From Streptomyces parvus (lineage in GTDB: Bacteria; Actinomycetota; Actinomycetes; Streptomycetales; Streptomycetaceae): a stretch of DNA of 64,000 bases. Shown here piece by piece: positions 35,162 to 43,720 of the stretch (the stretch's first letter is position 1; the number at the start of each line of letters is the position of its first letter). The stretch lies in contig NZ_CP135079.1 of assembly GCF_032121415.1 (NCBI RefSeq), positions 7,068,001 to 7,132,000 of the forward strand. Direction: 5' to 3'. Both the position numbers and the translations under genes were made by a program. The notes under the pieces are model-generated. The model saw only the letters and a program-made list of their open reading frames with translations. It made no database searches and was not told the DNA's origin.

Positions 35162-36217
35162 TCAGGCCCCGCCGTCCGCAGGGGCGTCCCCGTTCGCGAG
35201 ATGCCGCAACTTCTCCCCCCGCACGAAGCGGCCGACCTCGGCGGCGGTGACGGCCGCCGCACGGTGCGCCGTCTGCCGCGTCGCGCCCGCGAGATGAGGC
35301 GTGGTGATCACATTCGGTACGTCACGCAGGGCCCAGTCGGCGGGGATCGGCTCGATGTCGTACACATCGAGGGCGAGTGCCCCGAGAGCACCGCTGCGCA
35401 GCAGCTCTGGCAGGGCCGCGTGGTCGAGCAGTCCGCCGCGGGCGGAGTTGACCAGGACCGCACCGCGCGGCAGCAGCCCGAGGCGCCGGGCGTCGAGCAG
35501 GTGGCGGGTCTCCTCGGTCAGGCGGGCATGCAGGCTCACCACCGAACTCCGGATCAGAAGGTCGTCCAGCTCGACGGGTTCGACACCCTCCGCCGCGACC
35601 GCCTCCGGGTCGGCGTACGGGTCGGCCGCGAGCACATGCGCCCCGAAGGCGCGCATCACCCGCGCCACGATGCGTCCGATGGCCCCGTAGCCCACGAGCC
35701 CGACCGTGGCCCCGCCCAGCTCGCCGCCGACCTCCTCGTACGCGTAGAGGTCGCCCCGCCAGACGCCCCGCTTCAGCTCCGCGTCGGCGGCCGCGATGCG
35801 CCGCATCGCGGCGAGCATCAACCCCACCGCGAACTCCGCGGCAGCGGGGGCGTTGCGGCCGGGGGCGAAACTGACCCTGACCCCGTGCCGGGTGGCGGCG
35901 GCCAGGTCCACATTGACCGGCCCGCCCCGCGAGACGGCGACGAGCCGCAGCCCGGGCGACGCGGCGAACACCCGCTCGGTGAACGGGGCCATCTGCGTCA
36001 CACAGACGGCCGCGCCGTCCAGCGCCTCCACCAGCTCCTCCTCCGTACCGCTGGCCTCACGGACCTCCGCGACCGGGCCGAAGGGCTCATGGGGCCAGGG
36101 GAGAGTCAGCTCCGTGAACTCCGGAAGCTCCCCGCCCCCGTGGGACAGCTCCTGAGCCACCGCCTCGCGAATCAGCGCGGGACGGACGAAATGGTCGCCT
36201 GCGGCGAGGATGCGCAT
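35162..36217 (-). CDS. D-2-hydroxyacid dehydrogenase family protein
   Basis: 351 residues. The Rossmann motif is GLVGYGAIGRIVARV near residue 180. The catalytic Arg is in NSARGGLLD, the Glu in DVYDIEPIP and the His in TPHLAGAT, all of the family. It resembles phosphoglycerate dehydrogenases without the ACT domain, so it should act on a 2-hydroxy acid or a phospho-hydroxy acid, perhaps derived from the imported sugar. ATG at 36217. It is the first gene of the leftward operon, facing the phosphatase gene across a palindrome. Confidence 0.9.
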   Translation of the reverse strand: MRILAAGDHFVRPALIREAVAQELSHGGGELPEFTELTLPWPHEPFGPVAEVREASGTEEELVEALDGAAVCVTQMAPFTERVFAASPGLRLVAVSRGGPVNVDLAAATRHGVRVSFAPGRNAPAAAEFAVGLMLAAMRRIAAADAELKRGVWRGDLYAYEEVGGELGGATVGLVGYGAIGRIVARVMRAFGAHVLAADPYADPEAVAAEGVEPVELDDLLIRSSVVSLHARLTEETRHLLDARRLGLLPRGAVLVNSARGGLLDHAALPELLRSGALGALALDVYDIEPIPADWALRDVPNVITTPHLAGATRQTAHRAAAVTAAEVGRFVRGEKLRHLANGDAPADGGA

Positions 36218-36329
36218 GACGTCGGATTCCTTCTGCGAGGAGAGCCGCTGGGGTCGGTGCCGAGCAGGTCGGAGCCGTGATCCGAGCCTGATCCGAGCCA
36301 TGAGGGCCCGGTCCCGGGCTGTGGAATTT

Positions 36330-36345
36330 CTGTTAAATTTAACAG
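36330..36345. promoter_or_regulatory. DeoR-type operator between divergent arms
   Basis: CTGTTAAATTTAACAG is a perfect 16-bp palindrome, strongly AT-rich against the background, centred between the dehydrogenase and phosphatase starts. Its half-site TTAACAG recurs at 33603-33609 before the binding-protein gene. Confidence 0.75.
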
Positions 36346-36436
36346 CGCCCACGTGAACCGGCAATGCGCCCGGCCGACACGGGCAACGGCAACTCCGGCA
36401 CTCGACCCGGCCCCCGACCCGGAAAGGGCGGTCTCC

Positions 36437-37087
36437 ATGACCACGCGTCTCCTGCTCGCACGGCACGGCGAGACCGAGTGGCACGCGGAGAACCGGTACG
36501 CCGGCGTCACCGACGTCGCCCTGACACCCCGAGGGGTGGCCCAGGCAACCGACCTCGGAGCCTGGGCCGTGCGCAGCGGCGTGGACGCGGTCGCCTGCTC
36601 CCCGCTCAGCCGCGCCCGCCTGACGGCGAGCCCCGCGGCGGAGGCGCTGGGCCTGGCGGTGGAGGTCCAGGAAGGGCTGCGGGAGGTGGACTTCGGATGG
36701 GGCGAGGGCCGGACGATCCAGGAGATGGCCGATGAGGACCCCGAAGCCGTAAGGCGGTTCAGCGAGGACGCCGACTCCGGCGCCTTTCCCGGCGCCGAAC
36801 CCGTCGCCCGGGCGGCGGCACGGGCGACCGCGGCCCTGCGCGACCTCGCAGACCGCCACCAGGGGGACAGGGTGCTCGTCGTCGCCCACAACACCCTGCT
36901 GCGCATCGCCCTGTGCGAACTCCTCGGACTGCCCCTCGGCCGCTACCGGCGCATCTTCCCCCGGCTGGACAACGGGGCCGTCACGGAGATCGAGCTCCGC
37001 GGCACGGAGACGGCGCTGCGCTCGCTCAACGTACCCGCGGCGCCGCCCCCCGCCACCGCGCACGGTCCGAGCCCTGCGGGAGACTGA
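36437..37087 (+). CDS. Histidine phosphatase (phosphoglycerate mutase-like)
   Basis: 216 residues. The catalytic RHGE motif (LLARHGETEWH, residues 5-15), the paired Arg in PLSRARLTA, Glu in LREVDFG and the second His in VVAHNTLL are all present. It should remove phosphate from a small phosphorylated metabolite. Within this sugar locus it may act on a kinase product; this is inference. ATG at 36437. It is followed after 5 bp by the DeoR gene, with which it is co-transcribed. Confidence 0.9.
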   Translation: MTTRLLLARHGETEWHAENRYAGVTDVALTPRGVAQATDLGAWAVRSGVDAVACSPLSRARLTASPAAEALGLAVEVQEGLREVDFGWGEGRTIQEMADEDPEAVRRFSEDADSGAFPGAEPVARAAARATAALRDLADRHQGDRVLVVAHNTLLRIALCELLGLPLGRYRRIFPRLDNGAVTEIELRGTETALRSLNVPAAPPPATAHGPSPAGD

Positions 37088-37092
37088 TCCCC

Positions 37093-37869
37093 ATGACCAA
37101 GAGATCCGCCGAAGAGCGCCGACGGCTCATCGCCGACCACGTGGTGGAGCAGGGCACGGCCACGGGCGCCGCCCTCGCCCAGCTCACGGGCGTGAGCCTG
37201 ATGACCGTCCACCGGGACCTCGACGACCTGGCGCGACAAGGGGTGCTGCGACGCTTCCGCGGTGGCGCGTCCGCCCTGCCCTCCACGGTGTTCGAGTCGA
37301 GCCTCGACTACCGGCTCGGCGTCAACACGGCGGAGAAGAAGGCCGTCGCGCGCGCCGCCGCCGCACTGGTGGAACCCGGCATGTCGGTGATGCTCGACGA
37401 CTCCACCACGGTGCTGGTCATGGCGGGCCTGCTGGTCGACCTCGCCCCGCTCACCGTCGTCACCAACGCCCGCCGGGTGCTGGACGTCTTCGCCGGATGC
37501 GAGGGCATCCGCCTGATCGCCCTGGGCGGCGAGTACTCGCGCACCCATGACTCCTTTCTCGGCATGCCCTGCGTCGAGGCGGTGGAGGCGCTCTCCGTGG
37601 ACCTCGTCGCGGTCTCCACGTCGGCTCTCGACGCCAGGACGGCCTACCACCAGGAGCAGGACGTGGTGCTGGTCAAGCGGGCGATGCTCACGTCGGCGGC
37701 GACGAAGGTGATGCTCATGGACCACACCAAACTCGCCCGCACCGCGTTGCACCGGGTGGGCCCTGTCGGCGACCTGGACCATCTCGTCGTGGACGACGGA
37801 GCCGACGCCGACCTGCTGGGCAAACTCCGCGAACGGACCCAGGTCACGGTGGCGGCCGTCGGTTCATGA
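37093..37869 (+). CDS. DeoR-family transcriptional regulator
   Basis: 258 residues. N-terminal HTH (TGAALAQLTGVSLMTVHRDLDDLARQGVLRR, about 22-52) and a DeoRC sensor domain (MLDDSTTVLVMAGLL near 100, GGEYSRTHDSFLG near 150, DHTKLAR near 220), which binds phosphosugars. It lies in the rightward arm between phosphatase and second kinase, so it probably represses both arms and is released by a sugar phosphate made by one of the kinases. ATG at 37093. Confidence 0.93.
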   Translation: MTKRSAEERRRLIADHVVEQGTATGAALAQLTGVSLMTVHRDLDDLARQGVLRRFRGGASALPSTVFESSLDYRLGVNTAEKKAVARAAAALVEPGMSVMLDDSTTVLVMAGLLVDLAPLTVVTNARRVLDVFAGCEGIRLIALGGEYSRTHDSFLGMPCVEAVEALSVDLVAVSTSALDARTAYHQEQDVVLVKRAMLTSAATKVMLMDHTKLARTALHRVGPVGDLDHLVVDDGADADLLGKLRERTQVTVAAVGS

Positions 37870-37997
37870 CCACGCCCCTCCCACCGCGATAGAACAGATG
37901 TCAACTTCACAGACGGGCCACCACGGCGATGGACGGCCACCCGCCCCGGTGGACCGACGTGGACACGTGAGGCCCTTTGGGGAAGGACGCTTTCCGC

Positions 37998-39470
37998 ATG
38001 AGCAGTGCATCCCGTCGCCCCGCTCCGCCCTCTCCGGCCGTGATCGGCATCGACGTGGCGACCGCCTCCGTCCGTGCGCTGTGCGTGGACGGCCAGGGAC
38101 GCGTACTCGCCGAGGCGCGGGCCGACCTTCCGCCCCCCGTACGGACCGCCACGGGAACGAGCGAGCAGGACGCCCGGTCGTGGTGGCCCGCCGTACGGTC
38201 GGCCCTGCGCCGCACCACGGGCGCGCTGCCCCGGGGCGGACGGGAGGTGATCGCGGTGGCCGTGTCCGCCACATCCGGCACCGTCGTGCCCACCGGGACG
38301 GACGGCGAACCGCTCGGCCCGGCCCTGATGTACGACGACCGGCGTGCCGCCGACCTCAACGCCGAGGCCCAGCGGGCGGGGAGTGCCCGGTGGGACGCGC
38401 TCGGCCTGTCGGTGGGCCCCACCGCCGCGCTCGGCCGCGCCGTGTGGTGCCTGCGAACGTACGGCTCCGCTCTGCGCCACGTCCTGCACACCCCCGAGCT
38501 GATCGGCCGCGAACTGACGGGCCACCCCGTGTCCACGGACTGGAGCCACGCCCTCAAATCCGGCTACGACGCCCGTGCCGGGGAGTGGGCGCACGAGGTC
38601 TTCGACGCCCTCGACTTCCCGCTCGGGCTGCTCCCGTCCGTGGGAGCCCCCGGTACCGGGGCCGGGGTCGTCGGCCCGGAGGCGGCCGAGGCCACGGGTC
38701 TGCCCGAAGGGTGCTCCGTACGCCTCGGGATGACGGACGGCTGCGCGGGCCAGATCGCCACCGGCGCGGTCGAACCGGGCCGGTTCGTGGGCGTCATCGG
38801 CACGACGTACGTCCTCAAGGGGGTGTCCGAGCACCTGGTGCGCGATGCGACCGGCGCGTTCTACAGCCATCGCCACCCCGAGGGCTGGTGGCTCCCCGGC
38901 GGCGCGTCCAACACGGGAGGGGAGTGCCTGGCCGACGTAGCCCCGGCCCGCCTGGCCACGCTGGACGCAGCCGCGGCGGCCCGGGGCCCGGCGTCGTACG
39001 TGCGCTATCCGCTGTGCCGCGACGGTGAACGCTTCCCCTTCGTCTCCGGCGCGGCGCGCGGCTTCGAGCTGGGCGGCCCCCGCGACGAGGCGGACGCCCA
39101 CCGCGCCGCACTGGAAGGAGTCGCCTTCCTCGAACGCCTGGCCCTGGACCGGGTCGTGCGTCTGGGCGTCCCGGTGCTCGGCCCGCTGCACGCGGCCGGC
39201 GGGGGAAGCCGCAGCACCGTGTGGACGGCGATCCGGGCCACTGTCCTGGACCGCCCGGTCCGGGCCGTCGAGCGCGCGGAGACGGCGTTCGGCGCCGCAC
39301 TGCTCGCCGCGACCGGCACACTCCACGAGGACCTCGCGGCGAGCGCCGCCGCCATGGTGCACAGGGGCGCTCTCGTGGAGCCGGTGCCGGCGGAGCGTCC
39401 CGCTCTGGAGGAGAATTACGGCCGCTTCGTCGAGGCGCTGCGCGAGCGCGGCTGGATCCCCGACGACTGA
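37998..39470 (+). CDS. FGGY-family carbohydrate kinase (second copy)
   Basis: 490 residues. Phosphate loop GIDVATASVRALCVD, substrate-loop MYDDRRAADLN near residue 105, catalytic Asp in GMTDGCAGQIATGA near 245 and the ATP motif AAGGGSRSTVWTAIRA near 400. It differs greatly from the first FGGY kinase in the locus, so it is not a recent duplicate and likely has another substrate. ATG at 37998 with GGAAGGA. The 128-bp gap after the DeoR gene could hold a separate promoter. Confidence 0.9.
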   Translation: MSSASRRPAPPSPAVIGIDVATASVRALCVDGQGRVLAEARADLPPPVRTATGTSEQDARSWWPAVRSALRRTTGALPRGGREVIAVAVSATSGTVVPTGTDGEPLGPALMYDDRRAADLNAEAQRAGSARWDALGLSVGPTAALGRAVWCLRTYGSALRHVLHTPELIGRELTGHPVSTDWSHALKSGYDARAGEWAHEVFDALDFPLGLLPSVGAPGTGAGVVGPEAAEATGLPEGCSVRLGMTDGCAGQIATGAVEPGRFVGVIGTTYVLKGVSEHLVRDATGAFYSHRHPEGWWLPGGASNTGGECLADVAPARLATLDAAAAARGPASYVRYPLCRDGERFPFVSGAARGFELGGPRDEADAHRAALEGVAFLERLALDRVVRLGVPVLGPLHAAGGGSRSTVWTAIRATVLDRPVRAVERAETAFGAALLAATGTLHEDLAASAAAMVHRGALVEPVPAERPALEENYGRFVEALRERGWIPDD

Positions 39471-39527
39471 CGCGACTGCGCGCCGACGGTGCGAGCACGG
39501 CCGCGTGTGCTGTCTACGGCCTCGTAA

Positions 39528-39541
39528 GTTGATGCATCAAC
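39528..39541. promoter_or_regulatory. MarR-type palindrome before the first GNAT
   Basis: GTTGATGCATCAAC is a perfect 14-bp palindrome, 75 bp before the GNAT start. A related element stands before the neighbouring paralogue. Confidence 0.6.
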
Positions 39542-39616
39542 CACCTGGGGTAAGGTGGGGCCGCGGTCGACGGATCTCCGTCGGGCCGGTCGTGAGCAGG
39601 CATTCGAGGAGGAAAC

Positions 39617-39925
39617 ATGGCGGTCGAAGTGAGCGACGTGCCCGGGGCGAGCCGGTATGAGGCCCGCGTCGACGGAGAGTCCGAGCCGGCGGGCATCGCG
39701 CAGTACATCCGTACTGCGGAGCTCGTCGCATTCGTGCACACCGAGGTCGAACCGGCCTACGAGGGCAGGGGAGTCGGGTCCGCGCTGGTCCGGGCCGCTC
39801 TCGACGACGCGCGCGCGGCCAACCTGCGGGTGCTGGCCACCTGCCCCTTCTTCGCGGGCTGGATCGCCCGGCACCCCGACTACCAGGACCTGCTGTACCA
39901 GTCCCGCAGCAAGGTCAGTGACTGA
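39617..39925 (+). CDS. Small GNAT-like acetyltransferase (Gcn5-related, CG type)
   Basis: 102 residues. It matches the short GNAT subgroup (Acetyltransf_CG, like YidJ/YjdJ): the first half is an antiparallel sheet (YEARVDGESEPAG, AFVHTEVEPAYEGRGVGSALV) with the acetyl-CoA loop GRGVGS near residue 50, then CPFFAGWIARHPDYQ. Some members bind but may not acetylate; the role is unknown. ATG at 39617 after GAGGAGG. It is a paralogue of the next gene, about 45% alike by eye. Confidence 0.85.
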   Translation: MAVEVSDVPGASRYEARVDGESEPAGIAQYIRTAELVAFVHTEVEPAYEGRGVGSALVRAALDDARAANLRVLATCPFFAGWIARHPDYQDLLYQSRSKVSD

Positions 39926-39980
39926 GGGGTCGGGCGCGGCGGGGGGCCGGCTGCGGCGTATCCGCCCGCCGACAAGCTAG

Positions 39981-39994
39981 GTTGACGTTTCAAC
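39981..39994. promoter_or_regulatory. MarR-type palindrome before the second GNAT
   Basis: GTTGACGTTTCAAC keeps the GTTGA-N4-TCAAC arms of the element at 39528 and lies 81 bp before its gene. Confidence 0.5.
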
Positions 39995-40075
39995 TAACTG
40001 GGTGATTGGCTTTCCGGTACGCCTCCGCCTCCCAGGAAGGGACGGCGGTGCGGCAGTCATCCCGAGGAGGGAACC

Positions 40076-40381
40076 ATGGCAACTCACGTGGCGGACAACC
40101 CCGATGAATCGCGTTTCGAGATCTTCGACGGCGGTGAGCGGGCCGGATTCGTCGAATATCACCGCTTCCGGGACGAGATCGCCTTCCTTCATACGGAGAT
40201 CGACCCGCGGTTCGGGGGGCGAGGCCTCGGTGGTGCGCTGGCCCGCTCGGTTCTCGACGAGGCCAGGAAGCAGGAGCTCACGGTGCTTCCCTTCTGCCCC
40301 TTCATCCGTGGCTGGCTCGGCCGCCACCCCGAGTACACCGACCTGGTGCCGGAGGCGCAGCACGCGCGATTCGGGCTGTGA
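40076..40381 (+). CDS. Small GNAT-like acetyltransferase (paralogue)
   Basis: 101 residues, same subgroup as the preceding gene. The FLHTEIDPRFGGRGLGGALARSVL core with the GRGLG acetyl-CoA loop and CPFIRGWLGRHPEY match it closely. ATG at 40076 with GAGGAGG, spaced as in its neighbour. The two genes keep the same operator, leader length and ribosome-binding site, so the whole unit was duplicated, promoter included. A 7-bp hairpin follows at 40401. Confidence 0.85.
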   Translation: MATHVADNPDESRFEIFDGGERAGFVEYHRFRDEIAFLHTEIDPRFGGRGLGGALARSVLDEARKQELTVLPFCPFIRGWLGRHPEYTDLVPEAQHARFGL

Positions 40382-40400
40382 CGCCTGAGGCCGCCGCCGA

Positions 40401-40420
40401 CGGGCGGTCCGGGCCGCCCG
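40401..40420 (+). terminator. Terminator after the second GNAT
   Basis: CGGGCGG and CCGCCCG form a 7-bp stem with a 6-nt loop, 20 bp after the stop. Confidence 0.5.
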
Positions 40421-40539
40421 CCGGCACTCCGGCGCTCGCCACCGGCGCGGACGGCGGATGAACGCGGCTCGTCTCCACGTCCTTGCGGTATCGGGGAACC
40501 CGCTGCGCCGAGAACGGCAAGTCGTTCCGGTCTGGCCCA

Positions 40540-40589
40540 CCCCCTCCCCGGGGCCGTTGCCGTCGAGGGTCGTGTGGCAGGGGAGGGGG
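40540..40589. terminator. Long-loop hairpin before the AhpD-like stop
   Basis: CCCCCTCCCC (40540-40549) and GGGGAGGGGG (40580-40589) pair over 10 bp with a 30-nt loop, just after the stop of the convergent AhpD-like gene. The loop is long, so confidence is moderate. Confidence 0.4.
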
Positions 40590-40613
40590 GCGGTTCCGTC
40601 GACCGCGCCGGTG

Positions 40614-41090
40614 TCAGACCTCCTTCACCGGGTGCCCGCTCATGATCGACACACGGTTGAACGCGTTGATGCTGATGGCGACCCAGAGCACGGCCGAGAT
40701 CTGCTCGTCGGTGAGATCGTCGCGTGCCGCGGCGGCCGCGCCGCCCCGCGCGGATCCGTTCAGGCTGGTCGTCGCCTCCGCCAGAGCCAATGCGGCGCGT
40801 TCCGCGGAGGTGAAGACGTCCGCCTCACTCCAGGCCGCCAGAAGTCCGAGGCGCTGCGGGCTCTCCCCGGCTTCGAGCGCCGCGCGCGTGTGGGCGCGCA
40901 GGCAGTAGGCGCACCCGTTGATCTGGGAGACGCGGAGATTGACCAGTTCCACCAGTGTGACCGGCAGGCCGGCACGGGCGGCCGCCGCCCCGGCGGCCTG
41001 GGCGGTGCGTGCGAGAGCACGGAACGCTTCGGGATCGAACTTGTCGATGAACACCTTGTCGTCACGGCTCGATGCCGAGGTGATGGCCAC
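40614..41090 (-). CDS. Carboxymuconolactone decarboxylase / AhpD-like peroxidase
   Basis: 158 residues. It has the AhpD active-site pattern: Glu in LVELVNLRVSQINGC and the redox pair CAYC followed by LRAH near residue 60. It should act as an alkylhydroperoxidase-type thiol protein. GTG start at 41090 with GGGAG, 6-nt spacing. It is divergent from the pirin gene, with a quasi-palindrome in the 60-bp gap, and probably expressed with it in an oxidative-stress response. Confidence 0.9.
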   Translation of the reverse strand: MAITSASSRDDKVFIDKFDPEAFRALARTAQAAGAAAARAGLPVTLVELVNLRVSQINGCAYCLRAHTRAALEAGESPQRLGLLAAWSEADVFTSAERAALALAEATTSLNGSARGGAAAAARDDLTDEQISAVLWVAISINAFNRVSIMSGHPVKEV

Positions 41091-41108
41091 GGGAACTCCC
41101 TGCAATCG

Positions 41109-41136
41109 ATATAATGTTGAATGGTGAACTATATAT
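41109..41136. promoter_or_regulatory. Quasi-palindromic operator between AhpD-like and pirin genes
   Basis: Arms ATATAATGTTGA (41109-41120) and TGAACTATATAT (41125-41136) are complementary at 9 of 12 positions. The centre GTTGA-ATGG-TGAAC resembles the GTTGA-N4-TCAAC element before the GNAT genes. Confidence 0.5.
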
Positions 41137-41150
41137 CCGGAGAGTCGAGC

Positions 41151-42137
41151 ATGAGCAACGTCGAACGTGATCCCGTCGGCATGCGCTGCGCGCGGGGACC
41201 GGAGGAGGCTGAACCCGCCCTCCACCGCGTCGAGATCCTGACGCCGCGTGATGTCCCCCTGGGCGGCCCGCGATCCATGAGCGTGCGCCGCACCCTTCCT
41301 CAGCGGGCCCGCAGTTTCGTGGGCGCCTGGTGCTTCGTCGACCACTACGGACCCGACGACGTCGCCCTGCGCGGCGGCATGGATCTCCCGCCGCATCCCC
41401 ATACCGGCCTGCAGACGGTCACCTGGCTGTTCGACGGCGAGGTGGAGCATCGGGACAGTCTCGGCAGCCACGCCTACGTGCGCCCCGGCGAGCTCAATCT
41501 GATGACGGGGGGCCGCGGCATCTGCCATTCCGAGGTCTCCACGGATCGCACCACCGTTCTGCACGGCGTACAGCTGTGGGTGGCGCTGCCGGACGAACAC
41601 CGCGAAGCGGAAAGGGACTTCCAGCGCTACGTGCCCTCGCCCATCCGGAGGGACGGCACCGAGATCAGGGTGTTCCTCGGCTCGCTGCTGGAAGCGGTCT
41701 CACCGGTGCGCACCTTTACGCCGCTGCTCGGCGCGGAGCTGATTCTCGAGGCCGGCGCGTCCCTCACCCTGGGCGTCGACACCGAGTTCGAGCACGGCCT
41801 CCTCGTGGACGAGGGGGACATCGAGCTGAACGGGACGGCGTTGAGCCCCGCCCAACTCGGATTCCTCCGTCCGGGTATCGACTCGTTGAGTCTCCGCAAC
41901 ACATCTCCCGCCCGGGCCCGAGTCATTCTGCTGGGCGGACCGCCGTTCCAGGAGGAGATCGTCATGTGGTGGAACTTCATCGGCCGCAACCACGACGACA
42001 TCCAGCGGGCCCGAAAGGACTGGGAGGAGCAGTCGACACGCTTCGGCGCGGTGGAGGGGTACGCCGGAGACCGGCTGCCCGCCCCGGAACTGCCCAACGC
42101 GACGCTCGCGCCCCGCCGCAATCCGCCCAGCTCCTGA
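41151..42137 (+). CDS. Pirin-family protein
   Basis: 328 residues, bicupin. The metal ligands PPHPHTGLQTV near residue 80, the MTGGRGICHSE motif near 125 and the C-terminal LLGGPPFQEEIVMWWNF are typical. Pirins bind iron and include quercetin dioxygenase-like enzymes and redox sensors. ATG at 41151 with GGAGAG, 7-nt spacing; an earlier ATG in frame lies inside the operator. Divergent from the AhpD-like gene. Confidence 0.93.
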   Translation: MSNVERDPVGMRCARGPEEAEPALHRVEILTPRDVPLGGPRSMSVRRTLPQRARSFVGAWCFVDHYGPDDVALRGGMDLPPHPHTGLQTVTWLFDGEVEHRDSLGSHAYVRPGELNLMTGGRGICHSEVSTDRTTVLHGVQLWVALPDEHREAERDFQRYVPSPIRRDGTEIRVFLGSLLEAVSPVRTFTPLLGAELILEAGASLTLGVDTEFEHGLLVDEGDIELNGTALSPAQLGFLRPGIDSLSLRNTSPARARVILLGGPPFQEEIVMWWNFIGRNHDDIQRARKDWEEQSTRFGAVEGYAGDRLPAPELPNATLAPRRNPPSS

Positions 42138-42293
42138 ACCACGGTCCGCGCAGGAGCCGAGCCAGAACATTCGGTACGGTCCGCGTGCCGAGCGAAATGG
42201 CGAGCGGGACTGCATATTCCATACGTCCGGTGATGCGCCGACAAGTTTTTTCCGCGACGCTCTGAGGTTGCCCTTTCTCATGGAGGAGGATGA

Positions 42294-43565
42294 ATGCGGT
42301 CGATCATTCCCGACTATCTGACCGAGGTTTTGGATGCTGTGCGGCCGGACGAGTCCGGCGAGCTGGCGGGATACATCCCCGAGCTCGCCGCAGCGGACCC
42401 CGAGCGCCTCAGCGCAGCCTTTGCCATGGTGGACGGAGAGGTATACGGCTCCGGTGACATCGACACGGAGTTCACGATTCAGTCGATCTCCAAACCGTTC
42501 GCGTATGCGCTGGCGTTGGCGGATCGCGGGTTCGACCCTGTGATGGACAAGGTCGGTGTCGAGCCGTCCGGAGAGGCGTTCAACGAGATCTCCCTCGAAA
42601 GCGGCACCGGTCGGCCCCGCAATCCGATGATCAACGCCGGCGCGATCACCGTTCATTCCCTGGCCGGTGCGGAGGGCCTGAACGCGGCCGAGCGGGTGGA
42701 ACGGGTGGTCGACGGTCTTTCGGCCTTCGCGGGACGCCGATTGAGGACGGACGATGCCGTATACGCGTCGGAGATGAAGCACGCCCACCGGAACCTTGCC
42801 ATCGCGCACATGCTCCGCAGCCACGACATTCTCGTCGAGGACGCGCGGGCCGTCGTCGACGGCTACACCCGCCAGTGTTCCGTGCTCGTCAGCACACGCG
42901 ATCTGGCCATGATGGCCGCGACCTTGGCGAACCGCGGGATGAACCCTCTCTCTGGCGAGCAGGTGGTGCCGGAATCGGTGGTGCGCCAGGTGCTGAGCGT
43001 CATGTTCAGCTGCGGGATGTACGACGCGGCCGGCGACTGGGGCACCCAGGTCGGTATCCCCGCGAAGAGCGGTGTCGCTGGAGGCCTGATCGGTGCGCTC
43101 CCCGGCCACCTCGGCATCGCCACCTTCTCACCGCGCCTGGACAACCACGGAAACAGCGTTCGCGGGGTGTCACTGTTCGAACGATTCTCTTCGGACATGG
43201 GTCTGCATGTGATGGAGGTCCCCGCCGCCGCGCGTGCGGCTCTGCGAACCAACCATGTCGTCGGCAGCGGACCGGACGCCCTCCGCGTTCTTGAGCTCCA
43301 GGGCGGCATCGGCTTCGCCGGAGCCGAGAGGATCATCCGGGAGACCGTGGGCACCTCCTACCCGGAAACCAGGGTGGCTCTGGACCTCACACGGGTCCAT
43401 TCGCTCGATGACGTGGCCCGGCGCATGCTTCTGGAAGTCACGCGCCGGCTGACGCTCGACGGTCACGAGGTCTACTTGGTCGATCCGGAATCGATCATGC
43501 CCGACCCCGATCCAGGCGATGGCGGACGCGTGACCGTAGTTCACGGCGTGGACGAGGCGGGCTGA
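42294..43565 (+). CDS. glsA: Glutaminase with C-terminal STAS domain
   Basis: 423 residues. Residues 1 to about 305 are a serine-dependent glutaminase: nucleophile S64 of SISK (SxxK), PMINAGAI, the CGMYDAAGDW loop and KSGVAGG. It makes glutamate and ammonia from glutamine. Residues from about 325 are a STAS domain (VLELQGGIGFAGAERII, LDLTRVHSLDDVARRML), the fold of anti-sigma antagonists; the usual phosphorylatable Ser/Thr after Asp is Leu/Asp here, so partner-switch use is uncertain. ATG at 42294 after GGAGGAGG. It lies at the edge of a region rich in Rsb-type proteins. Confidence 0.92.
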   Translation: MRSIIPDYLTEVLDAVRPDESGELAGYIPELAAADPERLSAAFAMVDGEVYGSGDIDTEFTIQSISKPFAYALALADRGFDPVMDKVGVEPSGEAFNEISLESGTGRPRNPMINAGAITVHSLAGAEGLNAAERVERVVDGLSAFAGRRLRTDDAVYASEMKHAHRNLAIAHMLRSHDILVEDARAVVDGYTRQCSVLVSTRDLAMMAATLANRGMNPLSGEQVVPESVVRQVLSVMFSCGMYDAAGDWGTQVGIPAKSGVAGGLIGALPGHLGIATFSPRLDNHGNSVRGVSLFERFSSDMGLHVMEVPAAARAALRTNHVVGSGPDALRVLELQGGIGFAGAERIIRETVGTSYPETRVALDLTRVHSLDDVARRMLLEVTRRLTLDGHEVYLVDPESIMPDPDPGDGGRVTVVHGVDEAG

Positions 43566-43720
43566 AGCGATACGGGCGGCCCAGCGTGTGGTGCGAAGCA
43601 CCGGCTCGGCCCCTCACCCGGAGGCACGGCCCGACTGAAGCTCCGGGCCGGGCCCGGGACTTGCCCGGTCGGTTTCTCCCCCGCGGCGTCGGTGAGGTAT
43701 CAGCGGGGACGGTCCTGCGC

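Noticed and set aside
35162..37063. A 633-codon frame extending the hydroxyacid dehydrogenase
   Set aside because: The extension runs across the operator and the opposite phosphatase gene and has no conserved residues.
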